Shown here: positions 9,009 to 16,843 of the stretch, in pieces | How the letters are laid out: every line of letters begins with the position of its first letter | Numbering within the stretch: the stretch's first letter is position 1 | Origin: CAYVKY01 sp964452115 | Lineage (GTDB): Bacteria; Bacteroidota; Ignavibacteria; Tepidaquicellales; Tepidaquicellaceae | Direction of reading: 5' to 3' | Length of the DNA: 25,956 bases | Assembly (NCBI GenBank): GCA_964452115.1 | Contig: CAYVKY010000015.1 | Coordinates: 1-25,956, forward strand | Made by a program: the position numbers and the translations under genes | Notes under the pieces: model-generated | The model's database searches: none | What the model was told of the DNA's origin: nothing | What the model saw: only the letters and a program-made list of their open reading frames with translations

Positions 9009-9155
9009 CACCCCTCCGGGGTTTTTGGGAAAAGACCTAATGTTGCTACAATTATTTCACCCCTCCGGGGTTTTTGGGAATAAACTTAATACTGCTACAA
9101 TTATTTCACCAATTCGGAGTTATTGAAATATGTGAATTCAATTTATTCATAAAGA
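9009..9155. repeat. 49-bp-period REP-like repeats, inverted relative to the left array
   Basis: Three units start at 9009, 9058 and 9107. The first two share CACCCCTCCGGGGTTTTTGG and, near their end, GCTACAATTATTTCACC. The third has decayed (CACCAATTCGGAGTTATTG). The unit shares the palindrome and the GCTACAATTAT segment with the 50-bp units, which carry them on the other strand, but the middle of the unit differs. Confidence 0.88.
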
Positions 9156-9170
9156 CTCAAATGCATTTAT

Positions 9171-9187
9171 TATATATATATATATAT
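9171..9187. repeat. TA dinucleotide microsatellite
   Basis: Seventeen bases of uninterrupted TA repeats lie between the REP-like units and the stop codon of the cysteine peptidase gene. No function is evident. Confidence 0.85.
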
Positions 9188-9213
9188 CCAACAGACACAC
9201 CATAGATAATTTC

Positions 9214-10311
9214 TTACAATTTCAACTTGCTTTTCATTTCATCGCTCAGTGCACTTTTTGGCAAAAGAAGCGACACGGTGTTAACGTCAAAATATGTTTC
9301 GGATACATTGATAAACCCTGCAAGTTTTCCGATTTTTCCCCACGAATTTTTTACTAAGAAAAATATTTTTCCGTCAGGAGATTTTTTCAATCCTGTAATC
9401 TGCATCATATGGTCATCCTGCGTTGTCAGATTTTCAAAAAGTTCCTGCCTGTAATCCTGAGTGCAGTTTATCTCCTTATCATCCGGATTTAAATTTCCTT
9501 TCAGATTTGTTTTGCCATCAGGAACCATTGCAATTCCTTCGCCCATATTAAAAAATCCGTTCGATACATCGGCATCCCAGCCGACTGTATAACCCGCGAG
9601 CACTGCATCTTCCGCAATTTTCCTGAGTTCTTCTACCGGCACATTATAAAACTGTCCGCCCGAATAATTGTCAGGCACTTCGAGATTAAACGATTTATAA
9701 AACGGGTGATGCGTAAATGAAGTCATTGCAATAAAATCTTCTTCCTTGTATTTCAGAACTTCATCAGCAAACTGTTTCGGAGTATAAGTTTTGCCTTCGT
9801 AAGAGAAAGATTCAGGCGGTTTACCGATTTTTTCATCGAGCAATCGTACATAATTCTCTTCCCAGCCCGGTGCGATTGGAGTTTGAGCCAAAACGCTGTC
9901 CAGAAATTTTTTCAGGAAATCATCAAAGCCAATCTGATTTATGCTGCCGTCTTTCGAATTCGGAAATACATCCATCGGTACTATTCCGTGCTTCTGAATG
10001 GACTGAAATAAATCCTGCCCGAATGCACCTTCACCCATTCTGGTATATCCCTGACGGAGAAGATAATTTTTTGCTTTGTCAATATACACATTTCTTACTA
10101 CAAACATTTCGGATAAATCCGGATGATTGATTCCCTGTTTCATCAGTTCGGATTCAAGTACGGATAATATCGAAAAGCACCAGCAGGTGCCGCTTTTATC
10201 CTGATTCCTTACATCTGTGGTTTCATTGATTTTCACCGGTGTGAGCGTTTGTGCTGATACTGCTCCGCAATAAAAAAAGATTATGATTATGAGTGCTATG
10301 TATTTCTTCAT
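9214..10311 (-). CDS. Exported C1-family cysteine peptidase (PepC/bleomycin-hydrolase-like)
   Basis: The 365-aa product starts at the ATG at 10311, where a signal peptide begins (MKKYIALIIIIFFYCGAVSA, residues 1-20). An in-frame TTG 45 bp upstream only adds a poor leader. The papain-fold catalytic residues are all present: Q37 (oxyanion) and C43 in NQDKSGTCWCFS, H301 in DDHMMQITG, and N322 in VKNSWG. The sequence follows the aminopeptidase C/bleomycin hydrolase pattern, but the signal peptide makes it periplasmic or lipid-free exported instead of cytoplasmic. The enzyme would act as an amino- or endopeptidase on peptides. It lies 71 bp downstream of mnmA on the same strand and may be co-transcribed. 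Substrate is unknown. Confidence 0.88.
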   Translation of the reverse strand: MKKYIALIIIIFFYCGAVSAQTLTPVKINETTDVRNQDKSGTCWCFSILSVLESELMKQGINHPDLSEMFVVRNVYIDKAKNYLLRQGYTRMGEGAFGQDLFQSIQKHGIVPMDVFPNSKDGSINQIGFDDFLKKFLDSVLAQTPIAPGWEENYVRLLDEKIGKPPESFSYEGKTYTPKQFADEVLKYKEEDFIAMTSFTHHPFYKSFNLEVPDNYSGGQFYNVPVEELRKIAEDAVLAGYTVGWDADVSNGFFNMGEGIAMVPDGKTNLKGNLNPDDKEINCTQDYRQELFENLTTQDDHMMQITGLKKSPDGKIFFLVKNSWGKIGKLAGFINVSETYFDVNTVSLLLPKSALSDEMKSKLKL

Positions 10312-10382
10312 AAGAATTTTTGATTTAAAATTAAAAATAAGAATTTCATCCTGCAATTAAAATTCGAATATTAATTGCCATA

Positions 10383-11474
10383 TTACTTTGAGGAGATTAT
10401 TCCTCCGCCAATCAGATTTCCGTCTTTATAAAACACAGCCGACTGCCCCGGCGTAACGGCTCTTTTAGGAGTTTCGAGTTTTGCGAGAATGGTGTTATCA
10501 TCTATTTGATAAATTACTCCACGCGTTCCTTCATCCTTGTATCTGATCTTTATCATTACCTGCATTTCCCCTTCGATTGATTCAGGATTCATCAGATTTA
10601 TATCTTGTACCTTAAAGTCCGTTGTTTTTAAACTGTCCGCATTCCCCATTATGATTTCGTTTTTTTCAGGGTCAATTTTGGAAACATAAACTGCCTTGCC
10701 CACCGACAAGTTGAAGCCTTTCCTTTGTCCGATGGTATAATACGGATACCCTTTGTGATGACCTACAACCTTATCATTATAAATAATATTTCCGCCCGCA
10801 AGTTTTTCTTTTATTTCAGGCAAGCGCATCTCAATTAATTTTGAATAGTCGTTGTCAGGCACAAAACATATTTCCTGTGAATCAGGTGTATGCGCGCTTT
10901 TCAGGTTATACTTTTCTGCAAGTTCTCTTATCTGCGGTTTGACATAATCACCGAGCGGAAACAGTGTTTTGCTTAAAGCATACTGCGACACTGCCCATAA
11001 AAAATAAGACTGGTCTTTATGCTTATCCTGAGGCACGGAGATAAAATATCTTTTTGTAAATTCATCAAAATTTATTTTTGCATAATGCCCGGTCACGAGC
11101 ACGTCTGCTCCAAGCCCTTCGGCTTTTTCAAGAAGTGTTCCCCATTTTATTTTTTTATTGCAAAGCACACATGGATTCGGAGTTCTGCCTTTCATATATT
11201 CCGACACAAAATTATTAATCACCGAATCATTGAATTCCTTTGTCATATCAAAAGTGTAATGCGGAATACCGAGTTGATATGCTACATTTTTTGCCCTGTA
11301 GATGCTGTCCAGCGAGCAGCATCCGGTTTCATTTTCGGCAGTATTTTCATATTCCCACGTTTTAATTGTAAGTCCGATTACATCGTAACCCTTTTCAATC
11401 ATAAGCGCTGCAGCGACTGAAGAGTCCACTCCGCCGCTCATTGCTACTGCCGCTTTCTTAATTGTTTTGTTCAT
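10383..11474 (-). CDS. mnmA: tRNA-specific 2-thiouridylase MnmA
   Basis: This 363-aa protein thiolates U34 of tRNA Lys, Glu and Gln, an ATP-dependent cytoplasmic step using sulfur relayed from IscS. The ATP pyrophosphatase P-loop SGGVDSS is at residues 13-19. The catalytic cysteines are C102 in NPCVLCN and C203 in DSQEICFVPDND. TGHYAK (128-133), the HTPDSQ segment, the GQRKG segment and the C-terminal AVTPGQSAVFY are all family signatures, and length is typical. The ATG start at 11474 begins directly before the P-loop. It lies downstream of the T9SS protein gene but is separated by a hairpin terminator, so it probably has its own promoter. Confidence 0.97.
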   Translation of the reverse strand: MNKTIKKAAVAMSGGVDSSVAAALMIEKGYDVIGLTIKTWEYENTAENETGCCSLDSIYRAKNVAYQLGIPHYTFDMTKEFNDSVINNFVSEYMKGRTPNPCVLCNKKIKWGTLLEKAEGLGADVLVTGHYAKINFDEFTKRYFISVPQDKHKDQSYFLWAVSQYALSKTLFPLGDYVKPQIRELAEKYNLKSAHTPDSQEICFVPDNDYSKLIEMRLPEIKEKLAGGNIIYNDKVVGHHKGYPYYTIGQRKGFNLSVGKAVYVSKIDPEKNEIIMGNADSLKTTDFKVQDINLMNPESIEGEMQVMIKIRYKDEGTRGVIYQIDDNTILAKLETPKRAVTPGQSAVFYKDGNLIGGGIISSK

Positions 11475-11512
11475 ATTATTTTTATAACAATTGTGTATTT
11501 ATATTCATTCAT

Positions 11513-11551
11513 AAACAAAAAGTGATTCACCTTAAAAAAGGTGAATCACTT
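11513..11551 (-). terminator. Rho-independent terminator of the T9SS-sorted protein gene
   Basis: AAGTGATTCACCTT (11520-11533) and AAGGTGAATCACTT (11538-11551) form a perfect 14-bp stem around AAAA. On the minus strand the hairpin is followed by TTTTTGTTTAT, as expected for termination of the gene ending at 11578. Confidence 0.85.
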
Positions 11552-11577
11552 ATTATATAAAACTTATTATTTCAATT

Positions 11578-12624
11578 TTATTTTATCAAAGTAAGTTTCT
11601 TTACATCGCTGAATGATTTTCCGTTCGCTCCAACGAAATTCATTTTATAAATGTATGTACCTGAACTGAGATTTGCAGCGTTGAAATCAACTGCATATAC
11701 TCCTGTATTCATATTTCCGTTAACGAGTGTTGAAACTTCGTTTCCAAGCATATTGTAAACTTTAAGTGTTACATTGCCGTTTGACGGAATCGAGAATTTA
11801 ATGTTCGTTGTAGGATTGAATGGATTCGGGTAATTCTGCGAGAGGTAGAAACTGTTTGCAACGGTTTCAACCGGTTTGATTGCAAGAAGTGTTGTTGACC
11901 AGCTTGTACCTACCGAAATTCCGTCAATATTAAGAGAAGGAGCTAACGAAGCTGAGCCTTGCCTTAATGCAACTCTGCCTATGCTGTTCGCATCAGGTGT
12001 TGAGGCAGTGATTGGTCCGACTGTCGGTGTTGAAGGCTCCGTCGAAGGGATTGTTGACGAGAACACGAACAAACTCACCTGGTCATCAGTCGTGCTGGTT
12101 GTATTGAATGTATATTTTACAACTAACAGATATGTTGTTCCGTATGCATATCCGTTGGCTGAATACTGAGCAGCAGTGCTTGTTGTTGCGCCTTTACTAA
12201 TACCAAATGAAAGCGTTCCCGAAGAATCTTTCACAAATAACCTTGGTGTGTAAAGAGTAGTTGATGATTGCGGTAATAATGCAAGAAAATAATCTCCTGA
12301 TTTTGCAGTATCAACTTTTACCATTAATGAAACATATAAAGAGCCCGATGTCACGGTGTCTCCGGTGAAATTTTTATAATTGTCGAGACCGTTATTGCTG
12401 AGCCTTGCTGCATTTCCGATACCGGAAAGTCTGTAACCGGTGAATGTTAAGCCCGGCGAAACAACCTTAATATTATTTACCGAACCGCTGAATCCCGTCC
12501 AGCCGTGAGCACCGATTGAATCGCCTGCCGGATAGTCAAAATTTTCTGTAAATAATACCTGAGAATTCGCTGTCATAGCAAAAAAAGCGAATAAGATAAC
12601 TGTAAGGAGTACCCTAAATTTCAT
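11578..12624 (-). CDS. Secreted protein with type IX secretion (T9SS type A) sorting domain
   Basis: This 348-aa protein has a signal peptide (MKFRVLLTVILFAFFAMTANSQ). Its roughly 80-residue C-terminal domain begins at NYPNPFNPTTNIKFSIP and continues through LKVYNMLGNEVSTLVNG to SGTYIYKMNF. That is the classic T9SS type A targeting domain, cleaved or anchored at the cell surface by the T9SS machinery. The body (residues about 25-250) is rich in Ser, Thr and Gly and starts FTENFDYPAGDSIGAHGW. It resembles a beta-sandwich, perhaps LamG/concanavalin-like, but no catalytic motif is visible. An intrinsic terminator lies just downstream, so it is probably monocistronic. Function beyond secretion and surface exposure is unknown. 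The YPNPFNP variant is typical of Ignavibacteria and relatives. Confidence 0.9.
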   Translation of the reverse strand: MKFRVLLTVILFAFFAMTANSQVLFTENFDYPAGDSIGAHGWTGFSGSVNNIKVVSPGLTFTGYRLSGIGNAARLSNNGLDNYKNFTGDTVTSGSLYVSLMVKVDTAKSGDYFLALLPQSSTTLYTPRLFVKDSSGTLSFGISKGATTSTAAQYSANGYAYGTTYLLVVKYTFNTTSTTDDQVSLFVFSSTIPSTEPSTPTVGPITASTPDANSIGRVALRQGSASLAPSLNIDGISVGTSWSTTLLAIKPVETVANSFYLSQNYPNPFNPTTNIKFSIPSNGNVTLKVYNMLGNEVSTLVNGNMNTGVYAVDFNAANLSSGTYIYKMNFVGANGKSFSDVKKLTLIK

Positions 12625-12823
12625 TTTAATAATATTTAATTTATAATTTGAATAAATTTAACTTATTTAATTCAAAAAAACTACACATTTTTTAAAATTC
12701 CTTATTATTAAATTGTTAAGCAGTTTTGAGGAATTGTTAAGATAAACATTTGGTTTATATTTTAAATCCGAATTATAGCATTGAAAGTTAATCCGGATAA
12801 TTTAATTTTACAGAAATTATATT

Positions 12824-13033
12824 ATGTTTGGTTTAGGAACACAGGAAATTGTACTCATCGTAATAGTTGTTCTGCTTCTTTTCGGTCCGAAAAAGATTCC
12901 CGAAATAATGAAGGGACTCGGCAAAGGACTGAATGAATTCAAAAAAGCAACAAAATCCATTGAGGACGACATCAAAGGCGCCCTTGATAATCCATTGTCA
13001 TCAGATAAAAAATCGAATTCAGATAAATCATAA
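12824..13033 (+). CDS. tatA: Twin-arginine translocase subunit TatA/TatE
   Basis: This 69-aa protein has a single N-terminal membrane helix (about residues 5-20) followed by the hinge and amphipathic helix signature FGPKKIPEIMKGLGKGLNEF. The acidic and Lys/Ser-rich tail is typical. TatA forms the pore that moves folded proteins across the inner membrane with TatC, which is not in this window. The family cannot be split into TatA, TatB or TatE with certainty by sequence alone, but the short length and FGPKK favour TatA/E. Its TAA overlaps the TGA of the convergent S9 peptidase gene by 6 bp. Upstream is a 199-bp AT-rich spacer shared with the divergent T9SS gene. Confidence 0.93.
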   Translation: MFGLGTQEIVLIVIVVLLLFGPKKIPEIMKGLGKGLNEFKKATKSIEDDIKGALDNPLSSDKKSNSDKS

Positions 13034-15205
13034 ATTTCTGAATATAAAATCAGAAAGTTTCGTGAACAGATGAAAACGCGTATTGCCGCCGGTGATATTG
13101 TGATTTTTATTTGTATAGACCTGCATTTCAAACTGCTTATTCGATTTAACAAGTTCATTAATCAGCTGAAAACTGTTCTGAGGATGAACATTATCATCTT
13201 CAAGCCCGTGCACAAGCAGAAATTTTCCTTTAATTAAATCCGTAAAATAAAGCGGTGAATATGCTTTGTATCCTTCTTCGTTTTCCGAAGGTTTGCGCAT
13301 ATATCTTTCGGTATAAATATTATCGTAATATCTCCAGTCAGTCACCGGTGCAACGGCAATTGCCGTAGAAAAATAGTCCGCACCCTTTGTAATGCAAAGA
13401 GTTGACATATATCCGCCGAAACTCCACCCCCACATTCCAATTCTGTTTTTATCAACATACGGAAGACTTCCCAAATATTTTGCGGCCTCTATCTGGTCGG
13501 CAAGTTCAAATTCACCGAGTTTAAGATAAGTGCATTTTTCGAATTCTTCGCCCCTGCCGCCTGTGCCTCTGTTATCCACGCAGGCAATGATGTAACCGTG
13601 CTGGCAGATATATTGATGCCATATATAATCAAATGATGAAAATGCATTCAGCACCTGCTGCGAGCCGGGTCCGCCGTAAACCGTCATCAACACGGGAAGT
13701 TTTTGACCGTCTTTTATTTTTTCCGGCTTCATAATGTAACCGTTTAATTCGGTTCCGCTGCTCGTTTTAAATTTGAAAAATTCTTTTTTCACAAACCCGT
13801 ATTCGTGCATTTTATCGAGTACTTTTTTATTATCATCCAGCATCCTTACTGTTTTTCCGTCTGATGAGGATTTGATGCTGAATTCAAAAGGAGAATTGGC
13901 ATCGCTGTATATTGACAAATAATATCTGCACCCTTTACTGAAATCTGCCATTGTGTTTCCGTGCTCTTTCGATATGAGTTTCTTGCCGCTGCCGTCTAAG
14001 TTTATCGAGTAAACTGCTTTGTCTATAACAGATGGTTCATCTGAAGTGTAAAATAGAATCTGATTTTTTTCATCTATGCCGGCAATGCTGTTCACTTCCC
14101 ATTTACCGCTTGTGATTTGTTTTACCGGACTGCCGTTGATGTCATACCGGTATATATGCCTGTATCCGTCCTGCTGGCTCAGTCTCAGAAAACTATTGTC
14201 GGGAAGAAATGTCAGGTCATAATTTTCATCTAAATATGTTTTTGATTCCTCAGTTAAAATTATTTTATTGGTGTTTGAATGCAAATCCCAAAGAAGTATG
14301 TCGAGTTTATTCTGAAGACGGTTCATTCTTGTAATAGTCAGCAGTTCTGAATCTTTTGTCCAGCATATTCTCGGGATATAAATGTCTGTGTCGCTGCCGA
14401 GCTCTGCCTGAACGATGTTTGCTGAAGGTATGTCATAAACAAACACACCGATTTTAGAATTATCTTCTCCCGCTTTCGGATATTTATAAGAGATTACTTC
14501 GGGATAATTTTCTTTATTATAATCCTGCAGAGTGTACTGTTTTACTTTCGATTCGTCAAATCTGATGAAAGCAATTTTTTTACTGTCACCGGCCCAGAAG
14601 TATGCGCGGGGCATTCCGAACTCTTCTTCGTACACCCAGTCCGGCATTCCGTTTATAATTTCATTTCGTTTGCCGTCTTTTGTGATTTGAGTAATTTCGT
14701 TTAGTGCAAGATTTTTTATGAATAAATTATTTTCAAAAATGTAAGATACATAGCTGCCGTCCGGTGATAGAAGCGCCGTCTCAACTTTCCTTTCGTCATT
14801 TACCTTTGTGATTGTCTTTGAATCAATATCATAGACGTAATAGTCGGCTTCAAAGGAGCGCCTGTATATAGGTTTCTGATTTGCAGAAATTAAAATCTTT
14901 TTTTCATCTTTACTGAAAGTATAATCACTGACAGTTCCTTCAATATTATCTTTAATATACTGAGCGGTCAAAATGGTATTAACAGTTGCACCGTCAGTAT
15001 ATCCTGCGGTAACAATATTATCATCATCATCATACTTCGCATAATGTTCGCCGTCATTCAGATGTTTTTCCTGTTCAAATCCGGAAATGGCAAAAACACG
15101 TTTCACGAAAATATCTTCGAGAGTAATTTTTTTCGTATCGGATTGTGAAAAGCTAACGGCCGGTATTATCAAAAAAACCAGAAAGTATTTGAAAAATTTA
15201 TTCAT
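13028..15205 (-). CDS. Exported dipeptidyl-peptidase IV-like serine peptidase (S9B)
   Basis: This 725-aa protein has a signal peptide (MNKFFKYFLVFLIIPAVSFSQ), an N-terminal beta-propeller (about residues 60-450) and a C-terminal alpha/beta-hydrolase domain. DWVYEEEFG (E193-E195) is the double-glutamate motif that binds the substrate N-terminus in DPP IV enzymes. The hydrolase shows GGPGSQ (oxyanion region), nucleophile S595 in GWSFGGYM, aspartate D670/D671 in HGLEDDNVH and H702 in NKNHN. It should release N-terminal dipeptides, often X-Pro or X-Ala, in the periplasm or at the surface, for peptide nutrition. All catalytic residues are present. It converges with tatA and diverges from the His-repeat protein gene at 15318. 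Confidence 0.94.
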   Translation of the reverse strand: MNKFFKYFLVFLIIPAVSFSQSDTKKITLEDIFVKRVFAISGFEQEKHLNDGEHYAKYDDDDNIVTAGYTDGATVNTILTAQYIKDNIEGTVSDYTFSKDEKKILISANQKPIYRRSFEADYYVYDIDSKTITKVNDERKVETALLSPDGSYVSYIFENNLFIKNLALNEITQITKDGKRNEIINGMPDWVYEEEFGMPRAYFWAGDSKKIAFIRFDESKVKQYTLQDYNKENYPEVISYKYPKAGEDNSKIGVFVYDIPSANIVQAELGSDTDIYIPRICWTKDSELLTITRMNRLQNKLDILLWDLHSNTNKIILTEESKTYLDENYDLTFLPDNSFLRLSQQDGYRHIYRYDINGSPVKQITSGKWEVNSIAGIDEKNQILFYTSDEPSVIDKAVYSINLDGSGKKLISKEHGNTMADFSKGCRYYLSIYSDANSPFEFSIKSSSDGKTVRMLDDNKKVLDKMHEYGFVKKEFFKFKTSSGTELNGYIMKPEKIKDGQKLPVLMTVYGGPGSQQVLNAFSSFDYIWHQYICQHGYIIACVDNRGTGGRGEEFEKCTYLKLGEFELADQIEAAKYLGSLPYVDKNRIGMWGWSFGGYMSTLCITKGADYFSTAIAVAPVTDWRYYDNIYTERYMRKPSENEEGYKAYSPLYFTDLIKGKFLLVHGLEDDNVHPQNSFQLINELVKSNKQFEMQVYTNKNHNITGGNTRFHLFTKLSDFIFRNL

Positions 15206-15317
15206 AATTGAAAAATTTAATTTCCATAAATTAAAAAATATTTATGCCATTTTAAATTTAATAATTTATGGTTTTTTCATATTTTGCAGTATCTGATAAC
15301 TTAAAAATAATATCACA

Positions 15318-16031
15318 ATGAAAAAATTTATATTGACACTTCTCATACTAATTTCATTTTCAACGATTACACTTGCACAACACGAGGAAACCGACTGGAC
15401 TGTGCCCGAGCTGTTTGAATTCCACACTGTTATTGCAGATATGTGGCACGTGGCATATCCGGCAAAAGATTTTGATAAATTAAAAAGCTACGTTTCCGAT
15501 ATTAAATCCAATATGGAGAAAATTAATGCCGCAAAACTTACGGGAATCAATCAGGATAAACAGGAAAAATGGCAAAGCGGACTGAAATTGTTTAATGAAG
15601 CCGCAGAAGCATATTATACCGCAGCGGCACAAAATGATAATGAAGCACTGTTGGTTGCAGCAGAGAACCTTCATTCAAATTTTGAAATGATGGTGAGAGT
15701 AATTAAACCCGTAATGAAGGAGCTTGACGATTACCACAAAATACTATATGTGATTTATCATAAATACCTGCCGGAAAAAGATTTCAAATCGGTTGCAAAT
15801 GTAATGGATGACCTGCTTTCAAAAGCGAAAGCAATTCCCGAAGGAAAAATTCCCGCAAGGATTGAAAACAAGAAAAATGAATTTCTGAAGTCGGCAAATG
15901 AATTAATAAAACGGACAGAAGATTTAAAGAGTTTATTTAACGGAATTTCCGATACATCGTCTGATTTGATAATATCGTCTATTGAAAAAATGCATACTCA
16001 GTATCAGAATCTGGAATCGGTATTCGATTAA
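15318..16031 (+). CDS. Secreted helical protein with internal duplication and conserved histidines (unknown function)
   Basis: This 237-aa protein has a signal peptide (MKKFILTLLILISFSTITLA) and is otherwise predicted all-helical. I do not recognise a named family. It holds two roughly 100-residue repeats, residues about 31-130 and 135-237. ELFEFHTVIADMWHVAYPAKDF in the first aligns with ELDDYHKILYVIYHKYLPEKDF in the second, and ENLHSNFEMM with EKMHTQYQNL. Each repeat keeps His-x7-His plus one distal His: H36, H44, H119 and H140, H148, H226. This suggests two helical bundles, possibly binding a metal or cofactor, although no CxxCH haem motif exists. It is monocistronic, with a strong terminator downstream, and is periplasmic or exported. 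Metal binding is inference. Confidence 0.75.
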   Translation: MKKFILTLLILISFSTITLAQHEETDWTVPELFEFHTVIADMWHVAYPAKDFDKLKSYVSDIKSNMEKINAAKLTGINQDKQEKWQSGLKLFNEAAEAYYTAAAQNDNEALLVAAENLHSNFEMMVRVIKPVMKELDDYHKILYVIYHKYLPEKDFKSVANVMDDLLSKAKAIPEGKIPARIENKKNEFLKSANELIKRTEDLKSLFNGISDTSSDLIISSIEKMHTQYQNLESVFD

Positions 16032-16053
16032 TTTATTTTTTATTATAAAGTAC

Positions 16054-16090
16054 AAAGCCGCTAAGTTTTTTAACGAGCGGCTTTTTTTTT
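16054..16090 (+). terminator. Rho-independent terminator after the His-repeat protein gene
   Basis: AAAGCCGCT (16054-16062) pairs with AGCGGCTTT (16076-16084) across a 13-base loop, followed by T to 16090. It lies between convergent genes; on the minus strand the A-tract gives a partial U-run only on the far side, so it mainly serves the plus strand. Confidence 0.85.
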
Positions 16091-16108
16091 GATTTCCAAA
16101 ATGAAGTT

Positions 16109-16128
16109 TACCACGGTTTGCCGTGGGG
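16109..16128. repeat. Solitary palindrome CCACGGtttgCCGTGG
   Basis: CCACGG (16111-16116) and CCGTGG (16121-16126) form a 6-bp stem around TTTG in the 50 bp between the terminator and the stop codon of the convergent gene. No T-run follows on either strand, so it is not a good terminator. It could be an isolated REP-like hairpin. Confidence 0.5.
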
Positions 16129-16144
16129 TTGAAAAGCATTATAT

Positions 16145-16843
16145 TTATTTTTTGCGGTACACTCTCTTGCGGAGTCTCAGAATCCAGATGAAAACAATCA
16201 GACTTACTAATGCAATTGCAAAAGTGAGTTTGGTTTTACTCGTTGCCCTGAATGTAAAATCCACTGAAGGACCGCCTGCTCTGTCAATATTAGATGAATT
16301 TAATTCTATACTTTCCCTTATACCATTGTTCGAAATATTATAATATCCGTTTTGTCCGCCGGAATTAAAATCATTCACTTTGCTTATTACATAACCTTCG
16401 GGAAGCACAATTCCGGAGATAAGATTCTTTATCTTGTCAAATGTTACATTCTGGAATTTATTAACAAATTGCTTGCTCGAGAAATCTATAACCGGATGTT
16501 CATAAATATTAAAAACGTGGCTTACATAAAAAGATATTATCACGAACACACTGTCATCAATATTTCCGTTATACTTTATTCTGAGCATTGATATCCCGTT
16601 TTCATTGACAACCGTAAAATCGAATTTCTCTTTTGGTTCAATTTCAAAATCAGTAGGATTTGAAAACCGGACCGGATAAAAAAATACCGTGTCTGTTAAT
16701 TTTGATATTGTGAGTTCGGCATCAACATCCGCACTCCCGCTATTGTTGATTACAATAAGTTCTTTTAGTTTGTCAACGGTAATTGCTGATGCACTTCCCG
16801 ATGCAATAATGATAAAAATAATTATTATAAAAATTCTTTTCAA
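16145..16843 (-). CDS. Signal-peptide-bearing, C-terminally membrane-anchored protein of unknown function
   Basis: This 232-aa protein has a hydrophobic signal (MKRIFIIIIFIIIASGSASA), a beta-rich extracytoplasmic region, and a C-terminal membrane helix (about residues 203-221, FAIALVSLIVFIWIL) ending in a basic tail RLRKRVYRKK. That places about 180 residues in the periplasm with a cytoplasmic tail. I see no catalytic motif and do not recognise the family. Its ATG overlaps the TGA of the upstream ppx/gppA gene by 4 bp (ATGA), implying translational coupling. It is the last gene of the envelope operon. Confidence 0.75.
   Translation of the reverse strand: MKRIFIIIIFIIIASGSASAITVDKLKELIVINNSGSADVDAELTISKLTDTVFFYPVRFSNPTDFEIEPKEKFDFTVVNENGISMLRIKYNGNIDDSVFVIISFYVSHVFNIYEHPVIDFSSKQFVNKFQNVTFDKIKNLISGIVLPEGYVISKVNDFNSGGQNGYYNISNNGIRESIELNSSNIDRAGGPSVDFTFRATSKTKLTFAIALVSLIVFIWILRLRKRVYRKK

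Larger units (their letters stand above)
8526..9155 (-). mobile_element. IS200/REP-like unit: transposase plus its upstream palindromic repeats
   Basis: The transposase ORF and the inverted palindromes around it form a candidate mobilisable or REP-dispersing unit. The palindrome reads CACCCCTCCGGGGTT on the plus strand at 9009 and 9058, and on the minus strand in the left array. Exact termini cannot be fixed from one copy. IS200-type elements leave no target duplication. Confidence 0.6.

Noticed and set aside
10312..10356. Upstream TTG start of the cysteine peptidase
   Set aside because: It would put fifteen polar residues before a clear signal peptide that starts at the ATG at 10311.
12817..13158. 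Minus-strand ORF across tatA
   Set aside because: It is antisense to a well-supported tatA and overlaps the peptidase gene in another frame.
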